Below are positions 24,405 through 36,215 of a DNA stretch of 64,000 bases, piece by piece. The translations under genes were made by a program, and so were the position numbers. The stretch is from Microbacterium oryzae (GTDB lineage Bacteria; Actinomycetota; Actinomycetes; Actinomycetales; Microbacteriaceae): the NCBI RefSeq assembly GCF_009735645.1, contig NZ_CP032550.1, positions 2,046,001 through 2,110,000 of the forward strand, written 5' to 3'. Under the pieces are notes generated by a model. That model saw only the letters and a program-made list of their open reading frames with translations. It ran no database searches and was not told where the DNA came from. How positions within the stretch are numbered: the stretch's first letter is position 1; the number at the start of each line of letters is the position of its first letter.

Positions 24405-25312
24405 GCACCACCACGACCATCCTGACCGGCGGCGACCGCCGCGTGCGCCGCAGCCGCAAGCGCGTGGAGCCGATCTACTACCTCTTCCTCCTGCCCGCGC
24501 TCGCCCTGTTCACCCTGGCGATCACGCTCCCCGCCGTCATCGGCATCTTCTTCAGCCTCACCGACTCCATTGGCATCGGCAGCTGGCGTTTCGTCGGCTT
24601 CACGAACTACATCGCTGCCTTCAGCGACCCGGCCATCCTGTCGAGCTTCCTCTTCACGTTCGGGTTCTCGCTCGTCACCGTCGTGCTCGTGAACGTCGCC
24701 GCGTTCCTGCTCGCCGTCGGCCTCACCTCGCGCATCCGCTTCAAGACCGGCCTGCGGGCGATCTTCGTGATCCCCATGGTCGTCTCGGGCATCATCATCG
24801 CCTACGTCTTCCAGTTCCTCTTCCAGAACTCGCTGCCCGCCGCCGGCTCGGCCCTGGGCATCCCGTTCCTCGAGACGAGCATCCTCGCGAATCCCGACCT
24901 CGCGTGGATCGGCATCGTCATCGTGACGGCCTGGCAGGCGATCCCCGGCACCCTCCTCATCTACATCGCGGGACTCCTGTCGATCCCCGGCGAGGTGTAC
25001 GAGGCCGCAGACATCGACGGCGCATCGAAGACGCAGCAGCTGCTGCGGATCACGCTCCCGCTGGTGGCCGGCTACGTCGTCATCAACGTCATCCTCGGCT
25101 TCAAGAACTTCCTCAACGCGTACGACATCATCGTCGGCCTCACTAACGGCGGCCCGGGCACCGCCACCCGCAGCATCGCGATGACGATCATCCGCGGATT
25201 CCAGACGGGCGACTACGCCTACCAGATGGCGACCGCCACGCTGTTCTTCATCATCAGCGTCATCATCGCCATCGTGCAGCTCTCCCTGACGCGCGGAAGG
25301 AGCGCTCTCTGA
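24401..25312 (+). CDS. ABC sugar importer permease (MalF-like)
   Basis: A 303-residue permease with six membrane segments; the ATPase-contact EAA loop is GEVYEAADIDGASKTQQLL. The periplasmic NGGPGTATRSIAMTII stretch is typical of CUT1 MalF-type subunits. It starts at GTG 24401 overlapping the binding-protein stop and its own stop overlaps the next permease ATG (TGATG), so the three are translated as a coupled set. No ATPase is encoded nearby; a shared MsiK-type ATPase elsewhere is expected. Confidence 0.92.
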   Translation: MSTTTTILTGGDRRVRRSRKRVEPIYYLFLLPALALFTLAITLPAVIGIFFSLTDSIGIGSWRFVGFTNYIAAFSDPAILSSFLFTFGFSLVTVVLVNVAAFLLAVGLTSRIRFKTGLRAIFVIPMVVSGIIIAYVFQFLFQNSLPAAGSALGIPFLETSILANPDLAWIGIVIVTAWQAIPGTLLIYIAGLLSIPGEVYEAADIDGASKTQQLLRITLPLVAGYVVINVILGFKNFLNAYDIIVGLTNGGPGTATRSIAMTIIRGFQTGDYAYQMATATLFFIISVIIAIVQLSLTRGRSAL

Positions 25313-26208
25313 TGTCCACCACCACCGCCCGAACCGACAGCACCCGGGCCATCGTCACCGGCAGGCGCTCCTCCTCGAAGGTCGGGATGGAGCGGGTGAG
25401 CTGGTCGGGGACGATCCTGCTCCTCCTCTGCGCAGTCACCGTGCTGCTGCCGCTCTACGTCACGATCTCGATGTCGCTGAAGACGGGGCAGCAGGCCGTC
25501 AGCGGCAATGCGTTCTCGCTGCCGGCGCCGTTCAGCGTCCAGGGCTTCATCGACGCCTGGCAGCTGACGAAGTTCCCCGTGGGCTTCGCGATGTCGCTGT
25601 TCGTGACCGCCGGCACCGTCGTCGCCACGATCATCCTCGCCGCCTTCGCCTCGTTCGCGATCGTGCGCAACTGGGACCGTCGGCTCTTCCGCTGGTCGTT
25701 CTTCTACCTGCTGGGCGCGATGTTCATTCCGTTCCCCGTCGTGGCCCTGCCGCAGATCCAGCTCACAGGGCGCGTCGGGCTCGACAACCCGCTCGGCGTC
25801 GTCCTGCTCGCGACGATGTTCCAGCTGAGCTTCAGCGTGCTGCTGTTCACCGCGTTCCTCCGCTCGATCCCGATCGAGCTCGAGGAGAGCGCCCGCATCG
25901 ACGGGGCATCGACGTGGCAGACCTTCTGGAAGCTCATCTTCCCGCTGCTCGCCCCGATGAGCGCGACGGTCGGCATCTTCGCCTTCCTGTACGCGTGGAA
26001 CGACTTCATGATGCCGTCGCTCATCATCTCCGACGCCGACCTGCAGACCCTGCCCGTGCGGCAGAACCTGTTCCAGACGCAGTTCAGCAGCAACTACAAC
26101 GTCGCCTTCGCGTCGTACCTGATGGCCATGGCCCCGGCCATCATCGCCTACCTGTTCGCGCAGCGCTGGGTGATGGAGGGCGTGACCCAGGGCGCCGTCA
26201 AGGGCTGA
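25312..26208 (+). CDS. ABC sugar importer permease (MalG-like)
   Basis: A 298-residue permease with six membrane segments and the EAA loop PIELEESARIDGASTWQTFWKLIF. The C-terminal end EGVTQGAVKG is the MalG-family ending. The N-terminal 30 residues are a basic cytosolic arm. Together with the preceding permease it forms the channel; the first alpha-glucosidase follows after 34 bases with GAGGAG upstream of its start. Confidence 0.92.
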   Translation: MSTTTARTDSTRAIVTGRRSSSKVGMERVSWSGTILLLLCAVTVLLPLYVTISMSLKTGQQAVSGNAFSLPAPFSVQGFIDAWQLTKFPVGFAMSLFVTAGTVVATIILAAFASFAIVRNWDRRLFRWSFFYLLGAMFIPFPVVALPQIQLTGRVGLDNPLGVVLLATMFQLSFSVLLFTAFLRSIPIELEESARIDGASTWQTFWKLIFPLLAPMSATVGIFAFLYAWNDFMMPSLIISDADLQTLPVRQNLFQTQFSSNYNVAFASYLMAMAPAIIAYLFAQRWVMEGVTQGAVKG

Positions 26209-26242
26209 CCGCCGTTCCGGATCCCGAGGAGAATCAGAGCCG

Positions 26243-27919
26243 ATGACAGACACCCCCGCGATCGCCGACGCCGACTGGTGGCGCCAGGCCGCCGTGTACC
26301 AGATCTACCCCCGCTCGTTCGCGGATGCGAACGGCGACGGGATCGGCGACCTGCGCGGCATCACGTCCCGCGTTCCGTACCTGCGATCGCTCGGCGTCGA
26401 TGCGGTGTGGCTGAGCCCGTTCTACCCGTCGGCGCTCGCCGACGGCGGGTACGACGTGGCGGACTACCGCGACGTCGACCCGCGCATCGGGACGCTGGAC
26501 GAGTTCGACGCGATGGTGGCCGCGCTGCACGGCGCGGCCATCCGCGTCGTCGTCGACATCGTGCCGAACCACTCGTCGAACGAGCATCCGTGGTTCCAGG
26601 CCGCGCTGCGCTCGGCCCGCGGCTCGGCCGAGCGCGAGCGCTACATCTTCCGGGATGGCCGGGGCGACCGCGGCGAGCTGCCTCCGGCCGACTGGCCGGC
26701 GACGTTCGGCGGTCTCGCGTGGGAGCCCGTGGGTGACGGCCAGTGGTACCTGCACAGCTTCGCGAAGGAGCAGCCGGACTTCAACTGGGACAATCGCGAG
26801 GTGCGCGACGACTTCCTGAAGACCCTGCGCTTCTGGTCGGACCGCGGCGTCGACGGCTTCCGCGTCGACGTGGCGAGCCTGCTCGTGAAGGACCTCACGG
26901 AGCCGCTTCCGTCGCAGGCCGAGCTCGACGCGATCGACCGCGACTCGGGAGTCCATCCCCTCCTCGACCGCGACGAGGTGCACGAGGTCTACGCCGAGTG
27001 GCGGGCCGTGTTCGACGAGTACGACCCGCCGCGGACGGCCGTCGCCGAGGCGTGGGTGGACTCGCCGGCCCGGCGGGCGAAGTACGCGTCTCCCGCCGGG
27101 CTCGGCCAGGCGTTCAACTTCGACCTCCTCACCGCGGACTTCGCCGCGGAGCCGTTCCGCCGCATCGTCGCCGACAACCTCGCGCAGTCGGCGGCGAGCG
27201 GTGCCTCCTCGACGTGGGTGCTCTCCAACCACGACGTCACCCGACACGCCTCCCGCTACGGCCTGCCCCCGCTGGACGGGCGGGCGGGCGTGAAGCAGGG
27301 CGTCGAGTGGATGCTCGCAGGCGCGCCCGCCGACGGCATCGACCGCGAGCGGGGGCTGCGTCGCGCTCGCGCCGCGACGATGTTCCTCCTCGCCCTCCCC
27401 GGCAGCGCGTACCTCTACCAGGGCGAGGAGCTCGGCCTGCACGAGGTGGGCGATCTCTCCCCCGAGGACCGCCAGGACCCGGCCTACCACCGCTCCGTGG
27501 GTCAGCCGGAGTGGACCTACGACGGTCTCGGCAGAGACGGATGCCGTGTGCCGCTGCCCTGGACGTCGACCGGGTCGTCGTTCGGCTTCGGCCCCGACGG
27601 CGCCCACCTGCCGCAGCCGGCCTGGTTCGCCGACGTGGCCGTCGAGGTGCAGGAGGACGACCCCGCGTCGACGCTCACTCTGTACCGCGAGGCGCTGCGG
27701 CTGCGCCGCGAGCTGCAGACGGCGGAGACGCTCGACTGGGACGACGCGCTCTCCCACGACGACGTGCTCGTCTTCACCCGACCGGGCGGCTGGACGAACG
27801 TGACCAACTTCGGCGACGAGCCCGTTCCTCTGCCCGAGGGCGACCTGCTCCTCGCCAGCACGGCCATCCACGACCGTCGCCTGCCCGGCGACGCGACCGC
27901 CTGGATCCGACGCCCGTGA
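26243..27919 (+). CDS. GH13 alpha-glucosidase (first of tandem pair)
   Basis: A 558-residue cytosolic enzyme of the oligo-1,6-glucosidase/alpha-glucosidase branch of GH13. Conserved regions: VVDIVPNHSS (104 on), nucleophile Asp209 in GFRVDVA, acid/base Glu269 in AVAEAWV, and transition-state Asp331 in SNHDVTRH. The N-terminus WWRQAAVYQIYPRSFADANGDGIGDL is typical. Val in the fourth-residue position after the nucleophile region cannot alone tell alpha-1,4 from alpha-1,6 preference. Very similar to the next gene, so the pair arose by duplication. Confidence 0.93.
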   Translation: MTDTPAIADADWWRQAAVYQIYPRSFADANGDGIGDLRGITSRVPYLRSLGVDAVWLSPFYPSALADGGYDVADYRDVDPRIGTLDEFDAMVAALHGAAIRVVVDIVPNHSSNEHPWFQAALRSARGSAERERYIFRDGRGDRGELPPADWPATFGGLAWEPVGDGQWYLHSFAKEQPDFNWDNREVRDDFLKTLRFWSDRGVDGFRVDVASLLVKDLTEPLPSQAELDAIDRDSGVHPLLDRDEVHEVYAEWRAVFDEYDPPRTAVAEAWVDSPARRAKYASPAGLGQAFNFDLLTADFAAEPFRRIVADNLAQSAASGASSTWVLSNHDVTRHASRYGLPPLDGRAGVKQGVEWMLAGAPADGIDRERGLRRARAATMFLLALPGSAYLYQGEELGLHEVGDLSPEDRQDPAYHRSVGQPEWTYDGLGRDGCRVPLPWTSTGSSFGFGPDGAHLPQPAWFADVAVEVQEDDPASTLTLYREALRLRRELQTAETLDWDDALSHDDVLVFTRPGGWTNVTNFGDEPVPLPEGDLLLASTAIHDRRLPGDATAWIRRP

Positions 27920-27954
27920 CCACCGCCATCCGCCCCTCGTATGAGAGAGACACC

Positions 27955-29640
27955 ATGACGACACTGACCGAGACGACCGACCCGCTCCTCGTCCCCGCCG
28001 CCGACTGGTGGCGCCAGGCCGCGGTCTATCAGATCTACCCCCGTTCGTTCGCGGATGCCAACGGCGACGGCATCGGGGATCTGCGCGGCATCATGTCGCG
28101 GATCCCGTACCTGCAGACGCTCGGCGTCGACGCGGTCTGGCTGAGCCCGTTCTACCCGTCCGCGCTCGCCGACGGCGGGTACGACGTCGACGACTACCGC
28201 GACGTCGACCCGCGCATCGGGACGCTCGACGAGTTCGACGAGATGGTGCGCGAGCTCCATGCCGCGGGCATCCGCCTCATCGTCGACCTCGTGCCGAACC
28301 ACTCGTCGGACCGGCACGTGTGGTTCCAGGAGGCACTCGCCTCGCCCCCCGGATCGCCCGCACGGGAGCGGTACATCTTCCGCGACGGCCGCGGCGAGAA
28401 CGGCGAGCTGCCCCCCGCCGACTGGGAGAGCATCTTCGGCGGCCCGGCGTGGACGCGCGTCGCCGACGGCCAGTGGTACCTGCACCTCTTCGCCCAGGAG
28501 CAGCCGGACCTCAACTGGGACAACGAGGAGGTCCGTGCGGACTTCCGGGCGACGCTGCGCTTCTGGGCGGACCGCGGGGTGGACGGCTTCCGGGTTGACG
28601 TCGCGCACGGCCTGGCCAAGGACCTTCCGGAGGAGCTGCCGTCGACGGCGGAGATGAAGGACATCACGGCTCCCGGGCAGCACCCGCTCTGGGACCGCGA
28701 CGAGGTGCACGACATCTACGCCGACTGGCGCCGCGTCTTCGACGAGTACGACCCGCCGAAGATCGCCGTGGCCGAGGCCTGGGTCGAGTCGACCCGCCGG
28801 CCGCGCTACGCGAGCGCGGAGGGACTCGGTCAGGCGTTCAACTTCGACCTGCTCGAGGCCGAGTACGACGCCGCCGCCTTCCGGACGATCATCGCCGACA
28901 ACCTCGCGATGTCGGCGGAGTCGGGATCGTCCACGACGTGGGTGTTCTCGAACCACGACGTCGTGCGCCACGCCACCCGCTACGGCCTTCCGCAGCCGGC
29001 GCACGAGGTCGATGCGACGGAGATCATGGCGGGTCCGAGCAAGGAGTGGCTGGTCCGCGGCGCCCCCGAAGCGGAGCTCGACCGCGACCTCGGCCTGCGG
29101 CGCGCGCGAGCCGCGACCCTGCTGGAGCTCGCGCTGCCCGGCTCCGCGTACCTGTACCAGGGCGAGGAGCTCGGCCTCCACGAGGTGGGCGACATCCCCG
29201 ACGGCGCGCGCCAGGACCCGTCGTTCTTCCGCAGCGCGGGCGCGGACATCGGGCGCGACGGCTGCCGCGTGCCGCTGCCGTGGACGACAGAGGGCCCGTC
29301 GTTCGGATTCGGCGAGCGCGGCGCGCACCTGCCGCAGCCGACCTGGTTCGCCGACGTCTCCGTCGAGGCGCAGGAGGACGACCCGTCCTCCACGCTCAAC
29401 CTGTACCGCGAGGCGCTGCGCCTGCGGCACGAGCTGCAGACGGAGGAGACGCTCGCCTGGGACGAGGAGCTCACGCACGGCGACGTGCTCGCGTTCACCC
29501 GCCCGGGCGGATGGGCGTGCGTCATGAACTTCGGCGATGCCGCGGTGCCGCTGCCCGAGGGCGAGGTGCTCCTCGCGAGCGGCCCGCTCTCCGACGGCGA
29601 GCTGCCCGGCGCGACGACCGTCTGGCTGCGCCGCGGCTGA
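27955..29640 (+). CDS. GH13 alpha-glucosidase (second of tandem pair)
   Basis: A 561-residue paralogue of the preceding enzyme with the same domain order and catalytic stretches (GFRVDVAHG nucleophile, AVAEAWVES acid/base, SNHDVVRH). It differs mainly in the N-terminal extension (TTLTETTDPLLVPA), in a longer insertion around PQPAHEVDATEIM after the third catalytic residue, and in the C-terminal domain. The insertion near the active site suggests a shifted substrate range. The ATG at 27955 has only a weak purine-rich ribosome site (GAGAGA). It lies 35 bases after the first copy and ends at a strong terminator. Confidence 0.93.
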   Translation: MTTLTETTDPLLVPAADWWRQAAVYQIYPRSFADANGDGIGDLRGIMSRIPYLQTLGVDAVWLSPFYPSALADGGYDVDDYRDVDPRIGTLDEFDEMVRELHAAGIRLIVDLVPNHSSDRHVWFQEALASPPGSPARERYIFRDGRGENGELPPADWESIFGGPAWTRVADGQWYLHLFAQEQPDLNWDNEEVRADFRATLRFWADRGVDGFRVDVAHGLAKDLPEELPSTAEMKDITAPGQHPLWDRDEVHDIYADWRRVFDEYDPPKIAVAEAWVESTRRPRYASAEGLGQAFNFDLLEAEYDAAAFRTIIADNLAMSAESGSSTTWVFSNHDVVRHATRYGLPQPAHEVDATEIMAGPSKEWLVRGAPEAELDRDLGLRRARAATLLELALPGSAYLYQGEELGLHEVGDIPDGARQDPSFFRSAGADIGRDGCRVPLPWTTEGPSFGFGERGAHLPQPTWFADVSVEAQEDDPSSTLNLYREALRLRHELQTEETLAWDEELTHGDVLAFTRPGGWACVMNFGDAAVPLPEGEVLLASGPLSDGELPGATTVWLRRG

Positions 29641-29652
29641 GCGGCACAGCCG

Positions 29653-29700
29653 AGACGCCGACGCGCCGCCTCCCCGCAGGGAGGCGGCGCGTCGGCGTCT
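29653..29700. terminator. Bidirectional terminator between alpha-glucosidase and glgB
   Basis: A perfect 22-bp stem, 29653-29674 with 29679-29700, closed by a CGCA loop, placed between two convergent genes (stops at 29640 and 29708). Confidence 0.9.
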
Positions 29701-29707
29701 GAGGAGG

Positions 29708-31927
29708 TCAGCTCCTGCGGCGGAACCACACCGTCGCGAGCGGCGGAAGCGTCACGTCGGCGTACGCGGGCCAGCCGTGGTGCTCACCCGCCGTCGCCGT
29801 CACGCCGCCCATGTTCCCGACACCCGAACCGCCGTACGCCTCGGCGTCGGTGTTGAGGCACTCCTCCCACTCCCCCGCCGCGGGGAAGCCGAGGCGGTAC
29901 CCGTGGTGCGGCATGGCGGCGAAGTTCGTCGCCGACAGCAGCTCCTCGCCATCGCTGCGGCGCACCCAGGCGAACACGTTGCCGGCGGCATCGTCGCCCT
30001 GCACCCACTGGAACGACGCCGGGTCCCCGTCCGAGCGCCAGATCGCGGGCGACTCCCGATACCGCGTGTTGATGTCGCGCACCGCGGAGCGCAGCCCCTC
30101 GTGCTCGGGGTGGTCGAGCAGCCACCAGTCGAGCTCGCGCGACTCCGCCCACTCGGCCTCCTGGCCGAACTCCGATCCCATGAAGATCATCTGCTTGCCC
30201 GGATGCGCCCACATGAACCCGTAGTACGCGCGCAGCGTGGCCAGCTGACGCCATCGGTCGCCCGGCATCTTCCGCAGCAGCGAGCCCTTGCCGTGCACGA
30301 CCTCGTCGTGCGACAGCGGCAGCACGTAGTTCTCGCTCCACGCGTACACGAGCGAGAAGGTCATCTCGCCGTGGTGGTAGCCGCGGTGCACCGGGTCGCG
30401 CTGCAGGTACTGCAGCGAGTCGTGCATCCAGCCCATGTTCCACTTGAACCCGAAGCCGAGTCCGCCGTCGCTCGTCGGTCCCGTCACGCCCGGCCACGCC
30501 GTGGACTCCTCCGCGATCATCGCGATGCCCGGCACCCGCTTGTACGCCGTCGCGTTCAGCTCCTGGAGGAACTGCACGGCCTCGAGGTTCTCGTGTCCGC
30601 CGTGGATGTTCGGGGTCCACTCCCCGTCCTTCCGCGCGTAGTCGAGGTACAGCATCGACGCGACGCCGTCCACGCGCAGGCCGTCGGCGTGGAACTCCTC
30701 GAGCCAGTACAGCGCGTTGGCGTACAGGAAGTTCCGCACCTCGGGACGACCGAAGTCGAAGATGTGCGATCCCCACTCCTTGTGCCAGCCGCGCTGCGGG
30801 TTGGGGTCCTCGTAGAGCGGCGAGCCGTCGAAGCGCACGAGCGCCCACTCGTCGGTGGCGAAGTGCCCGGGCACCCAGTCCAGGATGATGCCGATGCCGG
30901 CCTGGTGCAGCCGGTCGATGAGCAGGCGCAGGCCGTCGGGGTCGCCGAAGCGGCTGTCGGCCGCGTAGTAGCCGGTGACGTGGTAGCCCCACGAGCCGCC
31001 GAACGGGTGCTGCATGACGGGCATGAGCTCGACGTGCGTGAAGCCGAGGTCGGCCAGGTACGGCACGAGCTCGTCCGCCAGCTGCTCGTACGAGCGGTCG
31101 CGACGCCACGAGGCGAGGTGCATCTCGTAGATCGACATCGGGGAGTCGACGCTGCCGCCGGAGGCGCGCGCGGCCATCCACTCGTCGTCGCCCCAGGCGT
31201 ACTGCGAGGAGAAGACGCGCGATGCCGTGCGCGGCGGCACCTCCGCCCACTCCGCCAGCGGGTCGGCCTTCTCGCGCCACACGCCGTCGGCCCCGAGGAT
31301 CTCGTACTTGTAGGCGGTGCCGTTGCCGATGTCGGGAACGAACAGCTCCCACACGCCGCCATCGAGCCGCCGCATCGGGTGCTCGCGTCCGCTCCAGCCG
31401 TTGAAGTCGGCCTTGATGCGCACGGCGCGGGCGCGCGGCGCCCAGACGGCGAAGGCGGTTCCGGTGACGTCGGGCGCGACGCCGAAGCCGTCGTAGCGGT
31501 GCACGCGCGCGCCGAGCACCTGCCACAGCTGCTCGTGGCGCCCCTCGCCGATGAGGTGCAGGTCGACCTCGCCGAGGGTCGGCAGGAACCGGTACGGGTC
31601 GTCGCGCTCGATGGGCTCGCCGCCCTCGTATGCGATCTCGAGCCGGTACACGGGAACCTCGGCGACGGGGAGCACACCCGCCCACACGCCCTCGTGCTCG
31701 TGCGCGAGGGCGACCACGGCCCATCCATCGGGGTTCTTCCGCGTCGGGGCGTCCAGCCGGTATCGCACCGTCACGGACTGCGCGAGCGGCTTCAGCACGC
31801 GGACCGTCACGGCTCCGTCATGCGGATGCGGGCCCAGGACCGTGTGCGGGTTGCCGTGCTCGCCGCGCGCGATCTGCGCGAGCACCGCGTGGTCGACGGG
31901 GCGAGCGGATGGCGATGCGGCGCTCAC
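29708..31927 (-). CDS. glgB: 1,4-alpha-glucan branching enzyme
   Basis: A 739-residue GH13 enzyme that makes alpha-1,6 branches in glycogen. Order: an N-terminal N1/CBM48-like region (HTVLGPHPHDG, then WAPRARAVRIKADFNGW), the GH13 barrel with LDWVPGHFATD, nucleophile Asp in GLRVDGVASMLYLDY, acid/base Glu in MIAEESTAWPGV, LSHDEVVHGKG, and a C-terminal beta domain. The GTG at 31927 overlaps the glgE stop (GTGA) and has GAGAGGA upstream. It extends the maltosyl polymer made by GlgE. A much longer open frame running back over glgE is not real. Confidence 0.95.
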   Translation of the reverse strand: MSAASPSARPVDHAVLAQIARGEHGNPHTVLGPHPHDGAVTVRVLKPLAQSVTVRYRLDAPTRKNPDGWAVVALAHEHEGVWAGVLPVAEVPVYRLEIAYEGGEPIERDDPYRFLPTLGEVDLHLIGEGRHEQLWQVLGARVHRYDGFGVAPDVTGTAFAVWAPRARAVRIKADFNGWSGREHPMRRLDGGVWELFVPDIGNGTAYKYEILGADGVWREKADPLAEWAEVPPRTASRVFSSQYAWGDDEWMAARASGGSVDSPMSIYEMHLASWRRDRSYEQLADELVPYLADLGFTHVELMPVMQHPFGGSWGYHVTGYYAADSRFGDPDGLRLLIDRLHQAGIGIILDWVPGHFATDEWALVRFDGSPLYEDPNPQRGWHKEWGSHIFDFGRPEVRNFLYANALYWLEEFHADGLRVDGVASMLYLDYARKDGEWTPNIHGGHENLEAVQFLQELNATAYKRVPGIAMIAEESTAWPGVTGPTSDGGLGFGFKWNMGWMHDSLQYLQRDPVHRGYHHGEMTFSLVYAWSENYVLPLSHDEVVHGKGSLLRKMPGDRWRQLATLRAYYGFMWAHPGKQMIFMGSEFGQEAEWAESRELDWWLLDHPEHEGLRSAVRDINTRYRESPAIWRSDGDPASFQWVQGDDAAGNVFAWVRRSDGEELLSATNFAAMPHHGYRLGFPAAGEWEECLNTDAEAYGGSGVGNMGGVTATAGEHHGWPAYADVTLPPLATVWFRRRS

Positions 31928-33924
31928 GAGATGTCCTCTCGGATGGTGGTGGCCGATTCCTCGACGAGCGGACGCACGGTGAGGATGTGCGCGACCTCGT
32001 ACCCCGGGTCGAGCCGCACGTAGTCGTGGGCGCCCCAGGTCCACTCCGCTCCGGTGAGCTCGTCGCGGACGACGAACTGCTCGGGAAGCCCCGCGGCCTC
32101 CAGATCGAGGTGCACGACCGTCTCCCGCGTGCCGTGGGGGTCGAGATTGATCACCGCGATCACGGTGTCGCCCGCCCCGTCGGACTTGGAGAAGCAGAGG
32201 ATGTGGTCGTCGTCGGTGTCGTGCACGACGATGTTGCGCAGCAGCTGCAGCGCGGGGTGCGCGCGGCGCAGCTGGTTGAGCTGCGTCACGTACGGCGCGA
32301 GGGTGCGCCCCTCCTGCTCGGCGCCCTCCCAGTCGCGGATGCGGATCTGGTACTTCTCGCTGTCGAGGTACTCCTCGCTGCCGGTCTTCACCGCGACGTG
32401 CTCGTAGAGCTCGTACCCCGCGTACATGCCCCAGGAGGGCGAGCTGAGCGCCGCCAGCGTCGCGCGCATGCGGAAGGCCGCCGGGCCCCCGTACTGCAGC
32501 GACGCGTGCAGGATGTCGGGGGTGTTGACGAAGAAGTTCGGCCGCAGCAGGTGGTCGGTCTCGTGCGACACCTCGCGCAGGTAGTCCTCGATCTCCTCCT
32601 TCTCGGTGCGCCACGTGAAGTACGTGTACGACTGGTGGAAGCCGACCGCGCCCAGCGTCCGCATCATGGCCGGGCGCGTGAACGCCTCGGACAGGAACAG
32701 CACGTCGGGGTCGGTGCGGCGGATCTCGCCGAGGAGCTTCTCCCAGAAGGCGACGGTCTTGGTGTGCGGGTTGTCGACGCGGAAGATCCGCACACCGTGG
32801 TCCATCCACACCCGCAGCACGCGCAGCACCTCGTCGTAGATGCCGTCGAAGTCGTTGTCGAAGTTGACCGGGTAGATGTCCTGGTACTTCTTCGGCGGGT
32901 TCTCCGCGTACGCGATGGTGCCGTCGGCGCGCGTGGTGAAGAACTCGGGATTGGTCTGCGCCCACGGGTGGTCGGGGGCGGCCTGCAGGGCGAGGTCGAG
33001 GGCGACCTCGATGCCGAGCCGGCGAGCCCGTCGCACGAACGCGTCGAAGTCGTCGAACGTGCCGAGGTCGGGGTGGATGGCGTCGTGCCCGCCGTGGCGG
33101 GAGCCGATCGCCCACGGCGACCCGGGGTCGTCGGGACCCGGCGTGAGGGTGTTGTTCGGGCCCTTGCGGTTCACCTCGCCGATCGGGTGGATCGGCGGGA
33201 GGTACAGCACGTCGAAGCCCATCGCGGCGACCGCCGGCAGCCGCTTGGCCGCGGTCTTGAAGGTGCCGCTGCGCACCTTGCCCGTGCGGCGGTCGACGCG
33301 CGCGCCCTCCGAGCGCGGGAAGAACTCGTACCAGCTGCCGAACAGCGCGCGGGGGCGGTCGGCGAACAGCGGGTAGGGGCCGGCCGTGGTGAGCAGGTCG
33401 CGCAGCGGGTGCGCGTGGAAGAGCGCGACGAGCTCGTCGCTCGCGAGGTCGGCCATCCGCTCCTCGGCCGCGCGCGAGTCGTCGGTCGCGACGGCGAGCG
33501 CGGCGTCGAGGGCCGCGGTCTCGTCGGCGGAGAGGTCTGCGCGGTCGATCCGCTCGAGCAGCAGCCGCCCCTCGAGGAACATGAGGTCGACGTCGACGCC
33601 CGCGGCGATCTTCACGCTCGCGTTGTGCTCCCACGTGCCGAGGGAGTCCGACCAGGCCTGCACCTCGAACGTCCAGGGACCCTCTGCGTCGGGCGTGACC
33701 CACGCCTCGTAGCGGTCGGTCCCCTTCACCAGCTCGCGCATCCGGACGGGCGGCCGGCGACGGCCATCCGGCCCGGTGAGGACCACCTCGGCCCCCAGCA
33801 GGTCATGGCCCTCGCGGAACACCGTCGCGCGGACGGGGAGGGGCTCACCGCGCGTCGCCTTCGCCGGCAGCGCGCCGCCCTCGATGAGCGGGTGGACTTC
33901 GATCACGGGGATGCGGCCGATCAT
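31924..33924 (-). CDS. glgE: Alpha-1,4-glucan:maltose-1-phosphate maltosyltransferase
   Basis: A 666-residue GH13_3 enzyme that extends alpha-1,4-glucan using maltose 1-phosphate. The N-terminal beta domain (IPVIEVHPLIEGG) is followed by the barrel with YLPPIHPIGEVNRKGPNN, a phosphate-site-like KYQDIYPVNF, nucleophile Asp in IFRVDNPHTK, and acid/base Glu in VLFLSEAFTRP. These distinguish GlgE from ordinary amylases. It overlaps glgB and follows glgX by 67 bases. The partners that make maltose 1-phosphate (TreS-Pep2 or GlgC/GlgM) are not in this window. Confidence 0.95.
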   Translation of the reverse strand: MIGRIPVIEVHPLIEGGALPAKATRGEPLPVRATVFREGHDLLGAEVVLTGPDGRRRPPVRMRELVKGTDRYEAWVTPDAEGPWTFEVQAWSDSLGTWEHNASVKIAAGVDVDLMFLEGRLLLERIDRADLSADETAALDAALAVATDDSRAAEERMADLASDELVALFHAHPLRDLLTTAGPYPLFADRPRALFGSWYEFFPRSEGARVDRRTGKVRSGTFKTAAKRLPAVAAMGFDVLYLPPIHPIGEVNRKGPNNTLTPGPDDPGSPWAIGSRHGGHDAIHPDLGTFDDFDAFVRRARRLGIEVALDLALQAAPDHPWAQTNPEFFTTRADGTIAYAENPPKKYQDIYPVNFDNDFDGIYDEVLRVLRVWMDHGVRIFRVDNPHTKTVAFWEKLLGEIRRTDPDVLFLSEAFTRPAMMRTLGAVGFHQSYTYFTWRTEKEEIEDYLREVSHETDHLLRPNFFVNTPDILHASLQYGGPAAFRMRATLAALSSPSWGMYAGYELYEHVAVKTGSEEYLDSEKYQIRIRDWEGAEQEGRTLAPYVTQLNQLRRAHPALQLLRNIVVHDTDDDHILCFSKSDGAGDTVIAVINLDPHGTRETVVHLDLEAAGLPEQFVVRDELTGAEWTWGAHDYVRLDPGYEVAHILTVRPLVEESATTIREDIS

Positions 33925-33991
33925 GGCTCAAACCTAGCCATCTCCCGCACCGGAAACCCAGGCTGGACAGACGCGTGTCGAAGTGAGACGC

Positions 33992-36145
<2,154 letters not shown>

Positions 36146-36215
36146 TCCCATATTGTCCACGACGCGAGGCGGCTAAGGGTCCGTCTGGTGCGAGACGGCG
36201 TGAACGCGAGGCCCG

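Noticed and set aside
26743..27954. Long open frame fusing a 5' extension to the second alpha-glucosidase
   Set aside because: The extension is a shadow of the first alpha-glucosidase in another frame; homology of the second enzyme begins at the ATG at 27955.
31924..33703. Very long open frame (29708-33703) that would fuse glgB with a long upstream extension
   Set aside because: Above 31927 the frame is the wrong phase of glgE and reads as Arg/Ala/Pro-rich sequence; glgE in the other frame has all GH13_3 motifs, and a GTGA junction explains the boundary.
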